Assembly (NCBI RefSeq): GCF_030272615.1
Contig: NC_081410.1
Coordinates: forward strand, 116,447,140 to 116,511,139
Origin: Cryptomeria japonica
Lineage: Eukaryota > Streptophyta > Pinopsida > Cupressales > Cupressaceae
Direction: 5' to 3'
Length of the DNA stretch: 64,000 nt
Position numbers and translations under genes: made by a program
The notes under the pieces: model-generated
Database searches by the model: none
What the model saw: only the letters and a program-made list of their open reading frames with translations
What the model was told of the DNA's origin: nothing
Shown here: positions 1-9,752 of the stretch, piece after piece
Position numbering within the stretch: position 1 is the first letter of the stretch
How the letters are laid out: each line of letters starts with the position of its first letter

Positions 1-1221
1 TCAGATCTGTTAGGATCTTCACTTTGTTAGAAGTGACCTTGTTAAAGGATTTCAAACACTCAATCAGAATGTCACCTTGCTAGAGGGTTTACATATAAGA
101 CTGTTAAGTCCACTCGGTTAAGATATTTTTTGTTACTTTCACAAAATAACAGTAATAAAAATCTATCTGAAACTTCACATCTAAAATGCTAAAGCAGATT
201 CTTATTTGTTCAATACAATCTAGACATAGAACTAATCTTGTCTATCTACTGGGCTTCTATACTCTGTTATTCAAACAGGTCTTCAAGCTTATGTGCTCAG
301 TAATCACTATGTAGCATCCCTGTGCATACACTTGCCCGCATACATTGTTTATCAACAGTTTCCTATTTATAAACAATTAGATAATTGCTTAATCTCCTTG
401 ATCACATTTCCCATGATCAATCATAGCCATCAGATCTTCAATCTTGTCCAAGTTCAATGCATCTTTCGATCTGAAAATGTTTTACCCCGCCTTGGAACTT
501 GCATACTAGTCTTGGAACTTGTGCCAGGGTATTGCGGTTCAATCTGAGCTGTAGATCTTCATGCCGACTTTTCATTGCCTTAGATTCGTTAACAAACTTC
601 TTCCATGGCTTACCAATCATTTAATCCGCTCTAGCTCATCAACTTCCTTCATTAAATACCGCATGTAAACATTTAATGCATTCTGTTATAGCTCGGTTAC
701 AACTCGGTGAATACTAAACTTCACTCGGTAGACATTCCGCCTTCATTAACCAATAGCGATAACCTTAGGGTTTACCGACTAGGTTCTTTGATTGATAACA
801 TAGTATAGTATTAACCTTTACAATTTATAACATATGTATGATGTTAAAACAATCTAAAACATCATGATCTCATCATTGTCTGACTCGGTAGTAGTTGCCC
901 ATTGAATACCTTATTCATCCCCTTATTCATTATATTCTTTCCTGTGTCTTTTACCGACATCTTTATAATCTTCATATCATACTTCTCAAGATATGGCAAC
1001 ATCATACTGAATTAGAAAATCAATTTCTTGACATCAATGACAAAATAATAATATCAAGACAGTAAAACATCTTTAATCAGTTATATCCATAATCATCAAC
1101 AACCTTCTCAATATCCTTATAAAATGCCAACAATCTTTCATTGTCTGTTATAATGCAATATTGCCAACATACCCAACATATTCTCTTACTATAAGTGATA
1201 TTCACCTTAGATTCGGGACAT
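1..1221. other. Unassigned AT-rich intergenic or repeat-derived sequence
   Basis: No coding frame here shows a recognisable domain. Short words such as actcggta and accgac recur between 700 and 960, as in some plant LTRs, but no second copy exists in the window to define a terminal repeat. It could be the 5' part of the element whose gag-protease fragment follows. Confidence 0.4.
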
Positions 1222-1945
1222 AGAAAGTACAAAAGGAAAAGGAAATATCTAGTCCAACAACCCAAATTCCTCAGAATCAGCAAATACCCCCATTTCCTCA
1301 AAGGTTGCAAGCTGAAGAGAGTCATCAGCAAGAGGATATAAATTTTAATATTATTGATCAGCTAAAACACATATGTGTTAAGATTGCATTATTCGAGGCT
1401 ATTAAGGATGTCCCTATCTATGGTAAAGCAATTAAAGAAGCATGTTTAAAGAAACCAGGTAGGAAGAAAAACGATCTGCAAACAGTACATGTAATGGGTC
1501 AACTAGTTGATATTATGTTGGGCAAGGTTTCAATACCTAAATATTCTGACCCTGGTAGTCCTATTGTGAAAATAGTCATCAATGGCACTCAGATAAAGAA
1601 CACACTAATAGATTTGGGAGCAACCATCAATGTAATGACAAAGGATATTATGCAAAAACTTAACATAACTAGTCTCAGGCCTACTCCTACAATTCTACAG
1701 CTTGCTGACAGTTCTACAGTTTGGTTTGATGGTATGATTGAAGTTGTTGTGGTTACTCTAGATTCCTGGCAATATCGGGCAAATTTTTTGATCTTATCTC
1801 CTAAAGCTACATTAGGGGGATATCTAGTCATCTTAGGGAGACCTTGGCTTGCTACAGCTGATGCATATATTGGATGTTGATCAGGGGACATGACTATTTC
1901 TGATGGAAATTTCACTAAAACTCTTGCTTTGTATTCACCTACTCA
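1222..1945 (+). pseudogene. Ty3/gypsy gag-protease fragment (retropepsin), truncated
   Basis: An open frame runs from after a stop near 1217 to a stop at 1878-1880, and its sense continues a little beyond that stop. The translation carries the plant gypsy aspartic-protease signature: LIDLGATINVM (the DLGA active-site variant common in plant elements) and, about 90 residues later, ILGRPWLATADAYIGC. After the stop, GDMTISDG continues the usual family text, so the stop is a lesion. Upstream is a short linker rich in Gln and Pro. The protein would process the retroelement polyprotein. Homology breaks near 1945, where the sequence runs into the RNase H end of an oppositely oriented gypsy copy. No gag domain or LTR can be seen upstream. 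Confidence 0.8.
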
Positions 1946-4900
1946 GCCTCAACTTACCCACTTTTGTTGTCTCTCATTCAAACCATTTTTACTTACCCAC
2001 TTTTGTAGTCTCTCATTCAAACCATTTTACTTACCCACTTTTGTTGTCTCTCATTCAAACCATTTTTATCCAATAATTATTTCAAGTTGTTGTGATCCAT
2101 TTTGACCTTTGTCAATGCATGCATGATGACAAGCATATCCTTATCATAAATGTGATATAATTCCTCTTCATTGTGTATATTCTTTCTCTCATAAGAAATG
2201 AGGTGCTTATTATGTATCTATACTACCCCAACATCCTCACCTAGAGCATCACACTCTAAAATAAAGGGTTGAGAGAAGTCAAGTAATGTTAAAACAAGTA
2301 CTCATCACCTCCTTAAGTCTGTGAGAGGTACATAAAGTTATGGGAGCCCCTTCACAAACCTCCTAGAATATCTGCATAGGCTATATAATTCCCACAATTT
2401 TTTTTATATCTTTGGCAGGGGCCAATCCAAAATGGTGTAAATATTCTCTTGGTGAACCTAGACTCCATTAGCACCAATCACAAGTCCTAAATAAAGAGTC
2501 TTTTATACTCCAAAATCACACTTAGAAGCTTTGTAAAATAGGGATTGTGCCTCCATGATTACCAACACCTCATCAAGATGTCTAATGTAATCCTCTCATG
2601 TCTTCTTGTATATAAGAATATCATAAAAAGATACTAGAATAAACTTTCACAGTTGTTTGTTAAAATATGATTTATGTAAGATTGGAAGGTCGTGAGAGCA
2701 TTGGTTAGCCCAAAGGGCATGAATGGAAACTCATAGTGATCGTAATGACACCTAAATGTTGTCTTATGAATATCCTACTCCCTCACTCTAATCTAGTGGT
2801 ATCTCAATTGAAGATCAATCTTCAAAAAATACACTACACAATGTAACTCATCCAACAACTCATCGATCCTAGGGATAGGATTTGTATTTTAATTGTCCTT
2901 TTATTCAATTTATGGTAATCAATGAACATCCACATAGTCTCATCCTTCTTCTTCAATAGAATAATTGAAGAAATAAAGAGAGTCAAGCTAGGCCTGATAT
3001 GTCACATGTTCAATAACTCCTTAATCACTTTTTCTTTTTCCTCCTTCAATATTTTTGGATGATGATAAGGGGTGGTAATAATAGGCTTAGATCTCTCCTC
3101 TAACTTGATCGCATGCTCAAAACGCTTGTCAAAAGGTCTCCTTGGAGGAATATCATTGAAAAATAAACTATACTTATTAAATATAGATTGAATATCCACA
3201 TGATGTTATCCACTACTATGAGTAGAGTCCTTGGATGAAATCAAACACTGGGTTGCCCATGCAACATTTCCATGTCTACGTATGCTTTTTATCCTCTACA
3301 TTGTCATGATCTTGGGAGAACCAATTGAAAAACCCCTTAAGACTACTTTATTACCATCCACTCTATATGTCAACTCCATAAACTAAAAAGTCTATGGACA
3401 CTTTCCCAATGAATGAATCCATGGAATGCCCAAAATAGCATTAGTATCTCTCAAATCAACTACATAGAAATCATCAATGATAGTATAATTTCATAGAGAA
3501 ATATGTAGTTATGAGACCTATTTGGTACAATACATGTTGAAGCCATCTGCTACTATTACATTTAATCCCTCAAAGTCCTTTGCCTATATATAAAACACTT
3601 ATCCACCAAGGTTGAATCAATAAAATTATGAGTTTCCCCACTATCAATCAAAACTATTATTTGTTGTCCCTATAGAACCCCATGAACTCTAAAAGAGTTA
3701 TATCTAGGAATGATATAAAGTGTAGCAATAGTTATACATTTGCAGCCCCTTGGGTAAATTCTCATCCTCCTTCACATTCTCTCTATCTAAATCACTTCAT
3801 TCTCTACCATTAGCTCTTTCTACCTCTCACTATCTAAAACCACCTCAATATAATGAACCTTTCCTTTCCCCAAAAACCCATGGCCATTTTCCAAAGGCTC
3901 TTTGCAACTAAAAGTTTAACTTTTTTCTATTTAGTTCCTAAGCTTCACCATCCATAGCATTTGTCTTAGGCCACTCCCTTTGAAAATGTTCCTTATCTCT
4001 TTAATGTTAAAATGGTTCTGGCTAAAATCTATTTTTAGGATTTGAAATCTCTAAATTTCTAGCCCCCTTCATGACATATTGCATGATATTAGGATTAACT
4101 GCTTTGATCCAACCATGAAGTGGTTTTGAGAATCACTCCATGAAGAGAACAATTAATCTATTCTTAGAGACATTTATGGCCATAACTGCTAGCTTTTCGA
4201 GCTCTAAAACATATGAGTCAACTGAACCAACTTGTCTCAAATATTTCAATTATCTAAAGTATAGTTTTGAATCCTTCATATCAAATCTATCAATCAATCT
4301 CTAAGTGAAATCAGTATAGGAAGTGATACTATCATGCCCCAAGGTCACTAAGCCATGGTACCAACACTCATGACCTTCTCCATCTAAATCAGGTTGCAAA
4401 CTTAATTCATTCCATCTCTATCACGAGATTGAGTTTGAAATAGGTGTCTATTTTTTGCACCCCATCATGTATAGTACACTTACTTGAACCATCATAGCTA
4501 GGCATGGCTAATTTACCCACCTTGCACTGCAAATATTTGTTGTTCCCTTCTCCTCTCTCTCCTCTAAGACTATTTTTACATTCTATTTAAAAAATTCTAC
4601 CAAGTACATAGATGGATGAAACTCATCACTTAATGATTGATACTCCCTTTAATACTCTACCCAACCTTCACCACCATTGTGTTGTCCTACTTGTTCTCTA
4701 GGTCATGCCTATACAAATTTAGGTATTAGAGGCCTAAGGGTGGTTCTACTAGTTCTCCTATAATTTTTTATTAGAATATTAGTGTTGCTACCTTCTGTTT
4801 TGTTGTCATTATACCCACCATTTCAATTGTTGTTTCCACTATTCTCATGATCACCCTAATTATTTTTGTTATTCGTATTCATGGTCTCCATCATTAAGGT

Positions 4901-5136
4901 TATTGACTAAACCAACTACCATTTTCCCCTAGCCAAATAATTTCATATGGCCATTATATTGGGATCTTGTTGGTCATGTTCATCCCACATTCTACCTTCT
5001 TCTTATTAGTCTCAACTAAGAACACCTCTTTCTCTCCTTCTCCTACTCCTGCAAGTGATATACTTTGTATCTTCTAAATTCATTAAATAATTTCAGACAT
5101 CAAGATAAAAACCCAAGTAGGCTAGCAAGATCAATT
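1946..5136 (-). pseudogene. Ty3/gypsy gag-pol polyprotein, heavily decayed
   Basis: Reading right to left, the domains follow the normal gypsy order. Gag core at about 4350-4000: text such as LIDRFDMKDSKLYF, LRQVGSVDSYVLELEKLAV and LFMEW. Protease region at about 3700-3300, poorly preserved. The linker before RT is open at 3002-3199 (KLEERSKPIITTPYHHP). RT at about 3000-2330 with MWMFIDYHKLNKRTIK and [21 protein letters not shown]; the YxDD box is degraded. RNase H at about 2290-2070 reads FILECDALGEDVGVV and YHIYDKDMLVIMHAL, then MDHNNLK. Stops and frameshifts occur throughout, so it cannot make protein. Integrase and the 3' LTR are missing; the element ends at the triplicated RNase H piece near 1950. 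Confidence 0.85.
1953..2068. repeat. Three tandem copies of a 38-39 bp unit
   Basis: Units start at 1953, 1992 and 2030 and differ by one or two bases. Read on the minus strand, each unit encodes NGLNERQQKW-like text, the RNase H segment of the adjacent gypsy element. The array is therefore a local triplication of a coding piece at the broken end of that element. Confidence 0.9.
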
Positions 5137-5148
5137 GCTCTGATACCA
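5137..5148 (-). other. Retrotransposon primer binding site, initiator tRNA-Met type
   Basis: On the minus strand the sequence is TGGTATCAGAGC, the usual plant LTR-retrotransposon primer site complementary to the 3' end of initiator tRNA-Met. It sits between the gag side of the minus-strand gypsy element and its presumed 5' LTR, which fixes the orientation. Confidence 0.85.
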
Positions 5149-5560
5149 ATTTAAAGATTAGTCCTTCAAGATGTTTGAAACTTTGGAATTTTTATTAAAC
5201 AATAATATTATGTGAACAATTGTAACTGCATAGAGTAAAAATCAACTCCAATAGCTATTTATATTTCTTTTTACAAAAAGGAGATAACATTAATATTTTA
5301 TTTAATAATTGATGTAACAAAAAGTATGATTACAAATTGAATAAATACAATTTTCATAACCTTGTGAATAGAAAGTATAGACTTTGTAAAATAAGTAATA
5401 ATAACAAGGGACTATTGTTTTTAAAATTTCTCCAATCCAAGCTCACATCTCACCTTAAAATCTTTAAATTGACTTGTAACCTCCTCCTTGTCTACTGCAA
5501 CACTTCCTGCAAGCCTCACATCCACCTTACAAATAGGTTAGACCAACATAAGGGTTTCTA
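5149..5560 (-). mobile_element. Probable 5' LTR of the minus-strand gypsy element
   Basis: The sequence directly upstream of the primer binding site should be the end of the 5' LTR. On the minus strand it contains a TATA-like aatataaatag near 5255-5270. The outer boundary is a guess because the partner LTR is not in the window. Confidence 0.5.
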
Positions 5561-6060
5561 AAACTTTGTTTCAAATTTTGATGTTGTGTGCTTGGCTCAT
5601 GAACAATCATGCCCAGCTATGAGGAATATTAGCCAGCAAGTAAACCTTCATTCACCTTTTTAATGTTAATTTCTATAGACCAAACCTTTTGAACATCTTC
5701 TAAACTCATGTGCCCAACTAATGATATTATTGATGACTAGAGAATATACCAAACACCCAACAAATTTCACAATATTTCATCAACTAGTGATTGAAGACTA
5801 GCAACTAGTAAGAAGCAAAATAAAATGGCCCAACTTACCCAAAAATATTAATGTCGTAAAGTTATAATCGGTGATCATTCCAAAAAATTCAATGTGTAAT
5901 CGCCCAATTGAGAGGGGTTCTAAGACCTAGTAAAATATATTTCAATTCCAAACTATGACACTCATATTATTTTTATAAAATCTTTGAAACTCAATCAAAT
6001 ATCACCAGACTTATAAATTTTCTTTGGCATAAAGGACCCCCCTTCCTTTGGGGTCCTACT
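5561..6060. other. Unassigned AT-rich stretch
   Basis: No coding frame, repeat or RNA gene is recognisable. It may include the outer part of the preceding LTR. Confidence 0.35.
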
Positions 6061-6245
6061 AAGAGGACTTTGTATGGAGAGAGGTATGCAGAGAAATAGA
6101 ATAGGGAGGGAGGGAGAGGTAGGTAGAAACATAGTGAAAGAGAGAAGTGGAGAGGAGTGAGATAGAGATAAGTAGAGAGAGAAGGAGAGAGAGGAGGAAG
6201 GGAGTCGGGGAAGAAGAGGTAGTTAGATAGAGAGTGATTTAAGGA

Positions 6246-6328
<83 letters not shown>

Positions 6329-6893
6329 TTATAGAGAGGAGGTAAAGAGAGAGGGGAGATAGAAGTAGAGAGAGAGGGAGAGGTAGGTAGAAAGAGAGGG
6401 ATATGGGAGATAAAGGGAGTGAGAGGGAAGATAGATAGATAGATGGAGAGGGAAGATAATGAGAGAGAGGAAGAGGGGGATAGAGATAAGTAGAGAGAGG
6501 TGGAGAGGGAAAGAGGGAGGGATGGAGAGGGGAAGAGAGAGAGAGGTGAGATAGAGAGAAATAGAGAGAGGAGGGCTGATGAAGATATGTGTAGAGAAAT
6601 AGAGAGAGGGAGAGGTATGTAGAGAAATAGAGGTAAGGAGAGAGTAAGGGGAAGGTATGTAGAGAGAGGGAGAGAGGAAAGGGGAGAGAGAGAGAAGGGT
6701 GAGAAAGAGAGGAGAGTGTGTGCGTGTGTGTGAGAGAGAGGTAATTAGAGAGAGGGAGATGGGAGACAAAGTAGAGAGTGAAGGGTGAGAAAGAGGTAGA
6801 GAGAAAAGGGGCAAGAGAGAGTGATAGGGAGAGAGATAAGTATAGAGCTTGAGGGAGACAAAAAGAGAGATAGAGAGAGAGATAGAAATATGA
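6061..6893. repeat. Purine-rich (GA)n / GAGAGG low-complexity block, about 830 bp
   Basis: The plus strand is almost entirely purine, made of imperfect gaga, ggga, gata and gtaggtag words, with a perfect (GA)n core at about 6247-6325. Long open frames on the minus strand through here (Ser-Leu repeats) are by-products of the composition and are not genes. Confidence 0.95.
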
Positions 6894-7140
6894 CAAGAGC
6901 CTGCTAATTACTAAAATTTGACTAAGTTCGAAAAATTGTCTTCCATGACCTAGAATCTAGAATCTATATTGCAAGTCCTAGAGATTTGAAAATATTCTCA
7001 AACATCATGCCAATATATACATGAAATATAACTTAAAGTATAAGAAATTAATTTAATGTATACTAAAATGCCACTTATACTTAAATTTTTATTTTATGTA
7101 TATAGTCCGAGGAAGAGAAAGAGTGTGAGCTATAAAGAAT

Positions 7141-7254
<114 letters not shown>

Positions 7255-7262
7255 TACTTCTT

Positions 7263-7345
7263 CATAATGCAAGCTTGATATAATGTGTGCTTGCGTTATG
7301 GCTTGGTAGTGATCAAGCCTAGGCTCAACCACTACCAAGCCATAA
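7263..7345. repeat. Nested inverted repeats (hairpin)
   Basis: A perfect 16-bp inverted repeat pairs 7296-7311 (ttatggcttggtagtg) with 7330-7345 across an 18-nt loop. A second 12-bp arm at 7263-7274 pairs with 7289-7300 with one mismatch, so the segment 7296-7300 could take part in either stem. It lies directly after the (GA)n run. Confidence 0.8.
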
Positions 7346-9208
7346 TGTGAGCATGTTATTACATGTTTGTGTTATGTGTTGAATGAGACCAAAAAGTGGT
7401 GTAGCTTCTTTTTGGTCCCCTATCTTTCTACACTTACCCATATTGTACAATTCATTGCCATACCACCAAAACTACACAATTAATGTCTTATCATATTGAT
7501 GGCCTTAGTATGGTATCAAGTTCAAGTCTCTCCTACCTTTCACACTTTTTCCTAGCCAAGAGAGGTAACTTTTGAACTGTAACTCAAATTTTGGCACTAC
7601 TTTATATCCTAGTCAACTTTTCACACAAAATCTAATTTTGTAATCAAATTTTAGTTATTTTCTACTCTCTTTTTAAAAATGATGTAAGAATTTAGATAAA
7701 TCTATAGCTCCATGTGATTTAGGTAATTTTGTAAACACACTAAATAAAGTGTTAAAAAAAGGGGTGGAAGGGTTGAATTAGAGTGTGTTGATACACTTGG
7801 TGTCTTTTCTTTCTCTTTGATGGAGGGATCTCTTCTCTATCTTCAATGGGCGTGCATCTCTTTTCTCTCTTTAATAGGGAGGGCTTCTCTCTTTGGGGGG
7901 ATATCTTACGTACGTGAGTACCTAGCATGGTCTAGTGTTAGGATCCATCAATTTCATTCACTAAAGTTGGACTTAAAAGGGTATGGTTGTAAACAAGTCA
8001 TCATTATACATTAGGGTATATTCATCTTGCTCATGTGGATATTACATAAGATTATGTCTAATTATTTAAAAATATGTGATAATATTTCATTACTTCCTAA
8101 TTTTCTTTAGATAAGATTTAAGATAATCTTTCTATTTCTAAATATTGTTTATGATAAAATGCAATTTCATTACATTTTAAGGTGGGACAATATTCTTAGT
8201 TTATAAGCTCTCATCAATTTTCTTACTCTGTGTTTTTTGTTTAAATATAAGGTATTCCTAGGCTTAGATCATTTCAACACATGGAATTAATTTGAGCACC
8301 TTTTTTATCCTGTCTTCCAATTTTGGTTATTAGCAATCTACTATGACTAGCTATCAAACCTTACTCTACACACCAACAATTCATCACCACCTAATTTGAG
8401 ACATAAGAACATCCTTAATAAGTTCTACAATTCACAAGAGCAAAGGATGTGTGTGTAGCCTCATCTAGTAGTAGAAGAAACTTTCTAAGTAGGTTTATGG
8501 TAATTAAGGTAGTGTTGGTTCAATTATAGATCTCAAACTCAATCATTGACTACATTCTACTACTAAGCATCCTTCATCAGCTGCCTTAAACTTACGAAAT
8601 AGAGCTAAGTTATTCTAACCATCTTAATATCATTAACATTTATAATCTCAATTGTTTATTTAAATCTAGTTTATATTTTTTATTTTTTACCAATTTATTA
8701 AACCTTAATAATTGCAAGGTGTGTTTTGTTTCCCTACAAATGATATTTCTACTAAAAATCTTAATGTAAATTTTATTTATTTTATTATTCAATAAATGTT
8801 TTAAATAAAGTAATCATAAAAAAATAATATTCATATAATCCATACAAATGATTAAAAATAATTTTAATAATTATTAGATACAAATACTTTTTACATCAAC
8901 TTCCAAATCATATTCTGTGATCTATTTTTTAATATGTTTTTCAAATCAATAATTAATTAATAAAAATAATAATAAAAATAAACCAAAACCAAAACCATAA
9001 AGTAAATTTTTTTTTTGTTCTTTCACACTATATTTCTTATCCATTGGATTTTCATTTTGGAAGAAAAAAAAGCTCTTAGTAAATTGTCTAATAACATTCA
9101 AATGGAAACAACTATCCAACTTCTAGGATGCACGAAAACATAAGTTATGGTTTATAAAAGTAACTTATACATTGGTGCATCGTAGAGAATAGCTAGTCAT
9201 TTCCTATT
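7346..9208. other. AT-rich intergenic sequence without recognisable genes
   Basis: Only short frames without domain similarity occur (for example 7817-8014). The stretch 8640-9060 is especially A+T rich. Nothing supports a gene, tRNA or complete mobile element. Confidence 0.5.
9125..9206. repeat. Dispersed repeat copy, partner at 10842-10926
   Basis: The text ending attggtgcat...tagtcatttccta recurs with scattered differences at 10842-10926, inside the first intron of the hydrolase gene. Both copies also contain a run like cataagttat. They are in the same orientation, about 1.7 kb apart. Confidence 0.6.
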
Positions 9209-9398
9209 CGAACTCCCTAACAAAGGTATGTATGATCCATTACTCGTCACCCACGACCTTAAAAAAGTTCGAACTCTCTAACAAAAGTGTCCCTGACTCA
9301 TTACTCATCACCCACAACCTTACAAAAGTTGGAACTCCTTAACAAAGATATGCCTGACTCATTACTATTCACTCATCACCCATGACCTTAACAAAATT
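9209..9398. repeat. Three tandem copies of a 61-bp unit
   Basis: Copies start at 9209, 9270 and 9331, each beginning (c/g)gaactc and containing cattactc-tcacccacgacctta. The third copy has a small insertion. The array lies a few hundred bases downstream of the hydrolase stop codon. Confidence 0.9.
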
Positions 9399-9429
9399 AG
9401 AAATGTTATTGGTACAACTAAAACAATGA

Positions 9430-9515
9430 GATATTATTTGAGTTGAGAAATTAATGATATTATTATTTTGAGTTGAGAAATTAATGATATTATTATTTTG
9501 AGTTGAGAAATTAGT
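9430..9515. repeat. Tandem repeat of a 30-bp AT-rich unit, three copies
   Basis: Units at 9430, 9456 and 9486 contain gatattattattttgagt followed by tgagaaattaat; the first copy lacks four bases. A partial fourth (aagttgagaaatt) follows near 9528. Confidence 0.9.
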
Positions 9516-9752
9516 TTGCTTACACATTAAGTTGAGAAATTCCAAAGTCAAAACTTTAAAAAGAAATATGCTTACGTGAAAACAAAGAAAACATGGTTCT
9601 CAAAGTCCATGAATGCCTTTGAAAATGAGGGCATCTCTGAAATAATTGAAAAAGTATAACAAATCCCCATGTTCTATTGTGCTACAAATATGGGTTTAAT
9701 CAATCCATACGTAACATGCAAAGACTTTTACAATTGAATTTTCACATTTATG

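Noticed and set aside
1953-2068. Possible CRISPR-like or functional direct-repeat array
   Set aside because: Repeats are contiguous without spacers and encode RNase H text; a plant nuclear context makes CRISPR implausible.
5991-6896. 301-codon minus-strand open frame of Ser/Leu/Pro
   Set aside because: It is the translation of the purine-rich low-complexity block; frames on both strands stay open simply because of composition.
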